Shown here: positions 57,102 through 64,000 of the stretch, piece by piece
Layout of the letters: the number at the start of each line of letters is the position of its first letter
How positions within the stretch are numbered: position 1 is the stretch's first letter
NCBI RefSeq assembly: GCF_003595175.1
Contig: NZ_CP032419.1
Location: 2,604,001-2,668,000, forward strand
Source: Pseudomonas cavernae
GTDB taxonomy: Bacteria; Pseudomonadota; Gammaproteobacteria; Pseudomonadales; Pseudomonadaceae
DNA: 64,000 nt
Direction of reading: 5' to 3'
Notes under the pieces: generated by a model
The model's input: the letters and a program-made list of their open reading frames with translations, nothing else
Databases searched by the model: none
Told to the model about the DNA's origin: nothing
Program-made: the position numbers and the translations under genes

Positions 57102-58025
57102 TCAGGGCTCTTCGTCGCCGGCCAGACGTAGGTCGGTTTCGGCGATGACCGCCACCATGGCCTGTGCCGCCGGCGAGAGCTGTTGCCCGGCGCGGCTGAC
57201 GATGCCGTAACAGATCTGCATGTCCGCCGGCTGGTCGGGCAGATCGGTGATACGCAGCAACGCCACCTCGCCGCGCCGCCGCGGCTCGATCAACGCCTCC
57301 ATGGTGGCCAGGCCAACGGCCTGGGAGCGCCCGACGATGCGCAAGATCGCATCGAAGTGGCCGCACTCGATGCTGGGCACGAAGTCCGCCTGGCCGACTG
57401 CCTGCCCAAAAATCTTGCGCAACGCCGGCGGCAAGCGGGTACCGACAATCGGAAACTTCAGCAACTCGGCCAGCTTCAGCGAGTCATGGGCAAGCAAGGG
57501 ATGGCCTGGGCGGCAGAAGAAGCGCCCGCGCCGGCGGCGCAAGAGCTGTACCTGGTACTGCGGATCGCCGACAAAATAGCGCACGTCGGCGACGAAGAAC
57601 TCCAGTTGCTCCTCCTTCAGCCGTCCGGCGAGGACATCCCAGTGGTTGATCTCGTAGCCGATCTGGATGCCGGGATGGGCCTGGATGAAGTCCGCTAACG
57701 CCTCCGGCACCAGCAACTGTGCGGGTGATGGACCGCTGCCGAAACGCAGTTCACCAGCCGTCAAGCCGTTGTACTGAATCAGCTCGTTCTGCAGGGTGCG
57801 CGCCCCGGCCAGGAGCCGTCGGGCATGCTGCAGCACCAGTTGACCTTGGGCGGTCAGACGCAGCTCGCGGCTGCTGCGATCCACCAGTTGACAGTCGAGC
57901 GACTGCTCCAGCGCCTGAATGCTGCGGCTGAACGCCGGTTGGCTGAGCCCGACCACATCGGCCGCCCGCACGAAACTGCCGTTTTCCGCCAGGGCGGCGA
58001 AATGACGAAACTGACGCAGATCCAA
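57102..58025 (-). CDS. LysR-family regulator
   Basis: 307 residues from TTG 58025, which gives the usual MDLRQFRHFAAL start and lies six bases after GAGG; a GTG at 58037 would add four residues. Winged helix in residues 1-60 (VRAADVVGLSQPAFSRSIQALE), effector domain after about 90. Divergent from the AraC gene and pointing away from the DUF1254 pair, it probably senses a small molecule for that cluster. Confidence 0.9.
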   Translation of the reverse strand: MDLRQFRHFAALAENGSFVRAADVVGLSQPAFSRSIQALEQSLDCQLVDRSSRELRLTAQGQLVLQHARRLLAGARTLQNELIQYNGLTAGELRFGSGPSPAQLLVPEALADFIQAHPGIQIGYEINHWDVLAGRLKEEQLEFFVADVRYFVGDPQYQVQLLRRRRGRFFCRPGHPLLAHDSLKLAELLKFPIVGTRLPPALRKIFGQAVGQADFVPSIECGHFDAILRIVGRSQAVGLATMEALIEPRRRGEVALLRITDLPDQPADMQICYGIVSRAGQQLSPAAQAMVAVIAETDLRLAGDEEP

Positions 58026-58134
58026 TATGCACCTCACGCATTCTTTGTATGTAGTAAATGCATTTGATAAATATCAGCCCAAGCTGTTGTAGTAAACGCC
58101 CCGCACATACATCACACGTGCATGAGGTATCGGT

Positions 58135-58983
58135 ATGCACCAGGAACCCTTGGTGGCCAGCGCTTGGGCCAGCACCATCCTCAATTACGCCGCGCAGTGC
58201 CAGCTGCCGATCGACGAGCTCTGCGCCCGGGTTGGCCTGTCGGCCGAGGTGTTGCATGACCACAGTCAGCTGATTCCCGCGCAGCAGGTCCTGCAACTGT
58301 TCGACGAGTGCGCGGCAATCGGCGCCAGCGATCAGTTCGGCTGCGGGCTGCGGGTGGGCTTGAGCAGCACCTACCTGCAAGGCCTGAACATTCTTCTCGA
58401 TTCCGCCGCCACCCTGGGTGACAGCCTGCAGTGCCTGGTCGAATGCCTGCCGAGCCTGATGGGCCATATCCAGCCGGAGATCACTCAGCAGGATGGCTTC
58501 AGCCGTGTGACCTTCAATGCCTCGCTGGCGCCGCATGCCTTCGGGCTCGACTCCTGTGTGCTGGCGCTGGTGCGCAACATGTCCCGCCGGGTCGGCCTGA
58601 GCCCGGCCGAAGTGTTTGTCGAAGCGCAGATCACCGAACAACAGCACTGCGGTCAGTTGCTGCACAGCTGGGGCATTCCCTACCGCCACGCCAGCACCCT
58701 GAGCCTGCTACTGCCCAGCGCTGTGCTGGCGCTGCCGTTGCAGGGTGCCAACGAGTTCCTGTATCAGGCGCTGCGCGCCACCCACAAGCCATCGCGCCCG
58801 CCCGAAGCCAAGCGTGCGCCGAACCAACAGCTACACCTGGCGCGGCAGTGGCTGAGAAGCTCGGATCAACCGATCGAGAGCATCGCTACGCGCATCGGCT
58901 ACAGCCAGGCGAGCAATTTCATCCGCGCCTTTCGCAAGCAATACGGCATCACGCCCAAGCAGTTCCGCCAGGCCGAGGGCTGA
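58135..58983 (+). CDS. AraC-family regulator (OruR/ArgR-like N-terminal domain)
   Basis: 282 residues. The N-terminal 190 match the arabinose-binding-like domain of Pseudomonas AraC proteins (LPIDELCARVGLSAEVL). The C-terminal helix-turn-helix has IESIATRIGYSQASNFIRAF and the closing YGITPKQFRQ. Upstream of and co-directional with the tandem DUF1254 genes, 67 bases from the first, so likely their activator. Confidence 0.9.
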   Translation: MHQEPLVASAWASTILNYAAQCQLPIDELCARVGLSAEVLHDHSQLIPAQQVLQLFDECAAIGASDQFGCGLRVGLSSTYLQGLNILLDSAATLGDSLQCLVECLPSLMGHIQPEITQQDGFSRVTFNASLAPHAFGLDSCVLALVRNMSRRVGLSPAEVFVEAQITEQQHCGQLLHSWGIPYRHASTLSLLLPSAVLALPLQGANEFLYQALRATHKPSRPPEAKRAPNQQLHLARQWLRSSDQPIESIATRIGYSQASNFIRAFRKQYGITPKQFRQAEG

Positions 58984-59050
58984 GTCTGCCGCCCCGGGTC
59001 GCCGGCAGCCCTGATCGGCGCTGCCCACTTCCCCTCAATCGGAGTCCAAA

Positions 59051-60436
59051 ATGACAACAACGAGTCCGCGCACCGTCCTCCATCGTCGCCTGAGCCTACT
59101 CGCCCTGACGCTCAGCCTTGGCCTGCCGATCGCCCACGCCGCCCCCAGCCCGGAGCAAGCCCGCAAGCTGGCCGCAGAGGCCTACGTGTTCGCCTATGCC
59201 ACGGCCGAGCACGACAAGGTGCTCAACGCCATCGCCGCCAAACTGCCGTACAACGTGCTGTTTGGAGAAGCACGGTTGCTGGGGCCGGATGACAAGAATG
59301 TCGTCTCGCCGAACAACGACACCTTCTACTCGCGCGCCCTGCTCGACTTGCGCAGCGAGCCGCAGGTGCTCAGCGTGCCGGCTGAAGGCAAGCGCTACTA
59401 CAGCTTCCAGCTGGTCGACCTGCGCACCAACAACCTCGACTACATCGGCACCCGCGCCACCGGCACCGCCGCCGGCCGCTACCTGATCGCCGGCCCCGAC
59501 TGGCAAGGCCAGCTGCCGGCCGGCTTCGACGGTCTGATCCGCTCGCCGAGTCGAGTGGTATTCCTGCTCGGTCGTACCGAAGTCAAGGGCGCGGCCGACC
59601 AGCCCGCCGCCGCCGCGGTGCTCAAGGAATATCGCCTGCAGAGCCTGTCCGCCGCGCTCAAGCAAGACGCCCCGGCAGCGTTGCCGAAACTGACGCTGCC
59701 GCCCTACAGCAACACCAAGGCAGGCAAGGCCAGCGCACTGTTCAGCACCTTCAATGCCCTGGCGCCGCTGCATGCCTGGTCGGCCGAGGAGCAGGCGCAG
59801 CTCCAACGCTTCGCCGAGATCGGCGTCGGTCCGGGGCTGGACTTCAAGCCGTCGGCAGAAATCGCCGCGGCGGTAGACGCCGGCGCCGAAGCTGGCCGCG
59901 ACAAGGTCAAGGCGGCGTCCGTGAGCATCTCGCCGAATCGCAACGGCTGGTACAGCTCGCCGGCCAATGTCGGGCATTTCGGCAGCGACGACCTGACCCG
60001 TGCAGCCGCCGCCTGGCGCTACATCTACGTCAACGACGCCGCCGAGGCGCTCTACCCCATCGCCCTGCAGGACAGCCAGGGCCAGCCGTTGAACGGCAGC
60101 AAGCGCTACCGCCTGCACTTCGCCGCCGGGCAGTTGCCGCCGGTGAACTCGTTCTGGTCGCTGACCATGTATGACAGCCAGACCCAGCTGTTGGTGGCCA
60201 ACCCGATCCAGCGCTATTCCATCGGTGATCGCACCCCCGGCCTGGTCTACGACGCCGATGGTGGCCTGACCCTGTATCTCCAGCACGACGCACCGGCAGC
60301 CACCCAGCAAGCCAACTGGCTGCCGGCGCCAAAAGGCCAGTTCAACATGCTGCTGCGCCTCTATCTGCCCAAGGAAAGCGCCCTCAAGGGCACTTACCAA
60401 TTGCCCGCCATCACGCCCGTCGGCGGCCAGGAGTAA
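59051..60436 (+). CDS. DUF1254/DUF1214 exported protein
   Basis: 461 residues with a Sec signal peptide (1-30, ending IAHAAPS). DUF1254 comes first (VVSPNNDTFYSRALLDLRSEP), then DUF1214 at the end (LPPVNSFWSLTMYDSQTQLL, WLPAPKGQFNMLLRLYLP). The family is widespread and uncharacterised, with hints of links to degradation of odd organics. GGAGTCC stands before the ATG. Followed three bases later by a paralogue. Confidence 0.88.
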   Translation: MTTTSPRTVLHRRLSLLALTLSLGLPIAHAAPSPEQARKLAAEAYVFAYATAEHDKVLNAIAAKLPYNVLFGEARLLGPDDKNVVSPNNDTFYSRALLDLRSEPQVLSVPAEGKRYYSFQLVDLRTNNLDYIGTRATGTAAGRYLIAGPDWQGQLPAGFDGLIRSPSRVVFLLGRTEVKGAADQPAAAAVLKEYRLQSLSAALKQDAPAALPKLTLPPYSNTKAGKASALFSTFNALAPLHAWSAEEQAQLQRFAEIGVGPGLDFKPSAEIAAAVDAGAEAGRDKVKAASVSISPNRNGWYSSPANVGHFGSDDLTRAAAAWRYIYVNDAAEALYPIALQDSQGQPLNGSKRYRLHFAAGQLPPVNSFWSLTMYDSQTQLLVANPIQRYSIGDRTPGLVYDADGGLTLYLQHDAPAATQQANWLPAPKGQFNMLLRLYLPKESALKGTYQLPAITPVGGQE

Positions 60437-60439
60437 GGC

Positions 60440-61858
60440 ATGCGGGATATCCCCTTCAGCCGTCGTCACACCTTGTCTCGACGCCAGTTGCTCGGCGGCC
60501 TAACCGCCCTCGGCGCCGGGCTGGCCTGCCCGAGCTGGTTGCTGGCCGCCGCCCAGCCGCTGAGCGACGACCCCACCGAGTTCCAGGCCATCGCTCGTGA
60601 CGCCTGGATCTATGCCTACCCGATGCTCATGCATTACCAAACCATGCAGAAGCAGGCGCTCAATCCCAAGGCCAACGAGTACGTCGGCGGCTTCGGCCAG
60701 TTCCGCCACTACAGCGAACTGTTCACGCCGCAGAACCGCGACATCGTCACGCCGAACAACGACACGCCCTACTCCTGGGCCTGGCTCGACCTGCGCGCCG
60801 AGCCCTGGGTGCTGAGCGTGCCGGCGGTGGATGCCAAGCGCTACTACGTGCATCAGCTGGTCGACCAGTACACACAGAACTTCGCCTATGTCGGGGTGCT
60901 CAGCACCGGCCGCGAAGCGGGTGACTATCTGATCGCCGGCCCCGAGTGGCAGGGCGAGACGCCGGCCGGGATCAAGCAGGTGCTACGCAGCGAGGCCGAG
61001 ATCGTCATGATCCTCGGCCGCACCGGCCTCAACAGCCACGACGACCTGCCGGCGGTGCGCGCCATCCAGCAGCAGTACCAGTTGCGTGCCCTGCATGACT
61101 ACGCCGGCACCGCCGCCCCGGCAGCCGCAGCGGCGATCGCCTGGCTGCCCTGGGAGATCAAGACCGGCTTGGGTGCGGGCTTCATCCCCCATCTCAACCA
61201 GCTGCTGACCCTGTGCCCGGTGGTCGAGTCGGAACGTGGCCTGCGCGAGCGCTTCGCCCGCATCGGCATCGTGCCCGGCCAACCCTTCGATGCCGCGGCC
61301 CTCAGCGCGGTACAGCGCCAGGCGCTGATCGCCGGCATCCAGCAAGCGCAGGCGGAATTGAAGGCCGCCACCGAGAAAACCCCGCGGCCGCTCAGCCTGT
61401 TCGGCGACCGCAAGACCCTGGCCAACGATTACCTGAAACGCGCCTCGGGCGCCGCCCTGGGCATCTATGGCAACAGTATCGAGGAAGCCTTCTACACCGG
61501 CACCAAGCTGGACGGCAGCGGCCAGCCGCTGGTGGCCGGGCAGAAATATCGCCTGCGTTTCGCGCCCGATCAGCTGCCGCCGGCCAGCCAGTTCTGGTCG
61601 CTGACCCTGTATGACCTGCCGGACCGGCAACTGGTGGTAAACCCGCTCGACCGCTACTGCCTGAGCAGCCGTGATGCGCTGCAACGCGATGCGGACGGCG
61701 GTCTCACCCTGCTGCTGCAGACCGAGGCCCCAGCCGAGCAGAGCAACTGGCTGCCGGCGCCGGCCAAGGGGCCGTTCTTCCTCGCCCTGCGCCTCTACGG
61801 GCCAAGCGCGGCGGTGAAAGCCGGGCAATGGCAGATGCCCAAGGTCGAGCGCCTGTAG
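60440..61858 (+). CDS. DUF1254/DUF1214 protein with Tat-type signal
   Basis: 472 residues. The N-terminus has a twin-arginine motif (SRRHTLSRRQLLGG), suggesting folded export by Tat, unlike its upstream paralogue. The same two domains follow, with VTPNNDTPYSWAWLDLRAEP and a closing FWSLTLYDLPDRQ. The pair is a diverged tandem duplication. A strong stem-loop follows 14 bases after the stop. Confidence 0.88.
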   Translation: MRDIPFSRRHTLSRRQLLGGLTALGAGLACPSWLLAAAQPLSDDPTEFQAIARDAWIYAYPMLMHYQTMQKQALNPKANEYVGGFGQFRHYSELFTPQNRDIVTPNNDTPYSWAWLDLRAEPWVLSVPAVDAKRYYVHQLVDQYTQNFAYVGVLSTGREAGDYLIAGPEWQGETPAGIKQVLRSEAEIVMILGRTGLNSHDDLPAVRAIQQQYQLRALHDYAGTAAPAAAAAIAWLPWEIKTGLGAGFIPHLNQLLTLCPVVESERGLRERFARIGIVPGQPFDAAALSAVQRQALIAGIQQAQAELKAATEKTPRPLSLFGDRKTLANDYLKRASGAALGIYGNSIEEAFYTGTKLDGSGQPLVAGQKYRLRFAPDQLPPASQFWSLTLYDLPDRQLVVNPLDRYCLSSRDALQRDADGGLTLLLQTEAPAEQSNWLPAPAKGPFFLALRLYGPSAAVKAGQWQMPKVERL

Positions 61859-61872
61859 TTCGCGCCCGCCAT

Positions 61873-61908
61873 AACGACAACGGCCACCCTGGGGTGGCCG
61901 TTGTCGTT
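61873..61908 (+). terminator. terminator after the DUF1254 pair
   Basis: AACGACAACGGCCACC-CTGG-GGTGGCCGTTGTCGTT, a perfect 16-bp stem with tetraloop and a short T-rich end. Strong rho-independent type. Confidence 0.85.
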
Positions 61909-61923
61909 TCAGAGCAAGCTCTT

Positions 61924-62065
61924 AGAACCTGTTTACGATCTCGCGAGCTAGAGTCAAACAAGGCGAAAACGGCTGAGGAAGCGGAGTTTACGCGTTGTAA
62001 ATGAGCATTCCGAAGCCGTTTTCAACGCAGTTTGACTGACGCGCAGCAGATCGTAGACAGGTTCT
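61924..62065. repeat. 142-bp inverted-repeat element, copy 2
   Basis: AGAACCTGTTTACGATCT and AGATCGTAGACAGGTTCT, one mismatch. Its core matches copy 1 at 54371-54510. It overlaps the last base of the TRIC-type gene. Confidence 0.75.
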
Positions 62066-62688
62066 TAGATGCGGTCGAGCAGATGGAAGCGCGGTAGTGA
62101 CAGATGCCAGCGGATCGCCGCCAGGCGGGTGAACAACACCGTGAGCATCGCCATGCCGGTCGCCAACCAGTGGGTCACACCGATCTGCAGCAGGGCAATG
62201 AACACCAGCGAACCGGCGATACACGAGGTGGCGTAGATTTCCTTCTGGAAGATCATCGGAATCTCGTTGCACAGCACATCGCGCATCACCCCGCCGGCGA
62301 CGCCGGTCATCACGCCCATGATCACCGCCGTGCTGATCGGCGTGCCGTGCTGCAGCGCCACCTCGGTGCCGATCACGGTGAACACCGCCAGGCCGAAGGC
62401 ATCCGCGATCAGCAGGCCAGTTTCGTGGATCGGCCGGGTCAGGCGCACCCACAGCACGGTGCCGATCGCCGCCAGGGTGGCGACCAGGATGTAGGTGTCG
62501 TTGCGAATCCAGCTGACCGGATGGTTATTGAGGATCACATCGCGCAAGGTGCCGCCACCCAGCGCGGTGACGATGGCGATCACCAGCACGCCGAACAGGT
62601 CCATGGACTTGCGCCCGGCCATCAAGGCTCCGGTGATCGCGAAAACGGCTACGCCAAACAGGTCCGACAGGTAGAAAAGTTGTTCCAT
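62065..62688 (-). CDS. TRIC-type cation channel family protein (UPF0126)
   Basis: 207 residues with about seven helices and the two repeated halves of the bacterial TRIC fold: GGGTLRDVILNN in the first, GGVMRDVLCNEIP in the second. Inner-membrane, likely potassium-conducting by family. Starts seven bases after the gor stop, so probably same transcript. Its stop touches the repeat element. Confidence 0.9.
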   Translation of the reverse strand: MEQLFYLSDLFGVAVFAITGALMAGRKSMDLFGVLVIAIVTALGGGTLRDVILNNHPVSWIRNDTYILVATLAAIGTVLWVRLTRPIHETGLLIADAFGLAVFTVIGTEVALQHGTPISTAVIMGVMTGVAGGVMRDVLCNEIPMIFQKEIYATSCIAGSLVFIALLQIGVTHWLATGMAMLTVLFTRLAAIRWHLSLPRFHLLDRI

Positions 62689-62695
62689 GGTGCTT

Positions 62696-64000
62696 TCAGC
62701 TGGTTACGGGGGCGCGCATGGTAACAAACTCCTCGGCGGCGGTTGGATGCACGCCGAGAGTTTCGTCGAACAGCTGTTTGGTCGCCCCGGCCTTCAGCGC
62801 CACGGCCAATCCCTGGATAATCTCGCCGGCCTCCGGGCCGACCATATGGCAACCCAACACCCGGTCGGTCTCGGCATCCACCACCAGCTTCATCAGGGTG
62901 CGTTCCTGGCATTCGGTAAGGGTCAGCTTCAGCGCGCGGAATCGGCTCTCGAAGATCTTCACCTTATGCCCGGCCTGCCGCGCCTCTTCTTCGGTGAGCC
63001 CGACGGTGCCGATGTTCGGCAGGCTGAATACGGCGGTGGGAATGTGCGCGTAATCCACTGGCCGGTATTCCTCCGGTTTGAACAGCCGGCGCGCCACCGC
63101 CATGCCCTCGGCCAGCGCCACGGGAGTCAGCTGCACGCGGCCGATCACATCGCCGATGGCGAGGATCGACGGCTCGGTGGTCTGGAACTGCTCGTCGACA
63201 CGGATAAAACCGCGCTCATCCAACTCGACGCCGGTGTTTTCCAGGCCGAGGTTGTCGAGCATCGGTCGCCGGCCGGTGGCGTAGAACACGCAATCGGCCT
63301 CCAACACGCGGCCATCCTTGAGGGTGGCGAGCAGGCTGCCGTCGGCTTGCTTGTCGATCCGCGCGATCTCGGCGTTGAACTGCAGCTCCAGGCCCTTCCT
63401 GCCCAGCTCTTCTTTCAGATGCTGCCGCACCGCGCCATCGAAACCGCGCAGGAACAGCTCACGGCGATACAGCAGAGTGGTCTGCGCGCCCATGCCGTGG
63501 AAGATCGAGGCGAACTCCACGGCAATGTAGCCGCCGCCGACCACCAGCACACGCTTGGGCAGTTGCTGAAGGAAGAACGCCTCGTTCGAGCCGATTGCAT
63601 GCTCATGTCCGGGGATCTCGGGAATCTGCGGCCAACCGCCAGTGGCGAGGAGGATATGTTCGGCGCTGAAGCGCTGGCCGTCGACTTCCACATGATGGGC
63701 ATCGAGCAGGCGTGCATGGCTTTCCAGCAGGGTCACCCCGGAGTTGACCAGCAGGTTGCGGTAGATGCCATTCAGACGCTGGATCTCGCGATTCTTGTTG
63801 CTGATCAGCGTCGGCCAGTTGAACCCTGTTTCGCCCGGCGACCAGCCGTAGCCCTGCGCCTGCTCGAAGTCATCGGCGAAGTGCGCGCCATAGACCAACA
63901 GCTTCTTCGGCACGCAGCCGACATTCACGCAGGTGCCGCCCAGGTAGCGGCTTTCCGCCACCGCCACGCGCGCGCCGAAACCCGCGGCGAAGCGCGCCGC
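62696..64000 (-). CDS. gor: glutathione reductase, N-terminus outside window
   Basis: NADPH-dependent reduction of glutathione disulfide. About 435 residues visible, missing the first 35 or so. The redox pair is in [18 protein letters not shown] binding at [17 protein letters not shown] tail at ILAIGDVIG and the catalytic His-Glu near [12 protein letters not shown]. Homodimeric, cytoplasmic. Followed by the TRIC gene. Confidence 0.95.
   Translation of the reverse strand, partial: AARFAAGFGARVAVAESRYLGGTCVNVGCVPKKLLVYGAHFADDFEQAQGYGWSPGETGFNWPTLISNKNREIQRLNGIYRNLLVNSGVTLLESHARLLDAHHVEVDGQRFSAEHILLATGGWPQIPEIPGHEHAIGSNEAFFLQQLPKRVLVVGGGYIAVEFASIFHGMGAQTTLLYRRELFLRGFDGAVRQHLKEELGRKGLELQFNAEIARIDKQADGSLLATLKDGRVLEADCVFYATGRRPMLDNLGLENTGVELDERGFIRVDEQFQTTEPSILAIGDVIGRVQLTPVALAEGMAVARRLFKPEEYRPVDYAHIPTAVFSLPNIGTVGLTEEEARQAGHKVKIFESRFRALKLTLTECQERTLMKLVVDAETDRVLGCHMVGPEAGEIIQGLAVALKAGATKQLFDETLGVHPTAAEEFVTMRAPVTS

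Overview
The window looks like a chromosomal segment of a high-GC gammaproteobacterium, most likely a Pseudomonas. The best evidence is a complete histidine-utilisation (hut) regulon of the Pseudomonas five-step type (hutF, hutC, hutD, hutU, hutH, hutT, hutI, hutG) with HutC-type operators, plus Pseudomonas-style intergenic repeats. No rRNA, tRNA or CRISPR array was recognised.

Layout. 1-5.1 kb (minus): a PQQ-dependent dehydrogenase (C-terminus outside the window), an FAD dehydrogenase and a TonB receptor closely resembling the PQQ importer PqqU/YncD. 5.3-20.1 kb is accessory DNA: IS remnants, a short-form ilvD, a truncated IS110 transposase, an integrase/KfrA divergent pair, an XRE-controlled operon (195-aa protein, SF2 helicase, BPSL0761-like protein, AbiEi-like protein), then an AT-rich Tn7-like transposition module (TniQ-like, TnsC, TnsB, degenerate TnsA-like) and a frameshifted integrase remnant. 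20.1-24.7 kb (minus): DUF6502 and DUF5666 proteins, an outer-membrane barrel, and a secreted protein with 13 natural GGGGS units.

25.8-39.9 kb is the hut region. hutU-H-T-I-G run on minus, an amino-acid ABC transporter runs on plus, and hutC-hutD (minus) diverge from hutF (plus). Three identical TGTATATACA palindromes sit before hutU, before the ABC transporter and between hutC and hutF, so one regulator probably controls all three units. Histidine is imported (HutT and/or the ABC system), converted to urocanate (HutH), imidazolonepropionate (HutU), formiminoglutamate (HutI), formylglutamate (HutF) and glutamate (HutG). A 270-bp MITE and other repeats sit between the transporter and hutD, and an integrase relic lies after hutF.

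40.4-56.9 kb (plus): two outer-membrane barrels, a tightly overlapping MoxR/DUF58/DUF4381/BatA/BatB-C/BatD/HAD operon, a Cys-type sulfatase, a membrane-fused spermidine-synthase-like protein and an eight-haem TPR cytochrome, together an envelope-directed cluster of unknown purpose. 57.1-64 kb: divergent LysR and AraC regulators, tandem DUF1254/DUF1214 exported proteins, a TRIC-type channel and glutathione reductase (N-terminus outside). Two copies of a 140-bp inverted-repeat element lie at 54.4 and 61.9 kb.

Best candidates for something undescribed: the XRE/195-aa/helicase/AbiEi-like operon beside a Tn7-like element with degenerate TnsA; the MoxR-Bat/sulfatase/octahaem cluster; the DUF6502/DUF5666/GGGGS group; and the PqqU/PQQ-dehydrogenase pairing.
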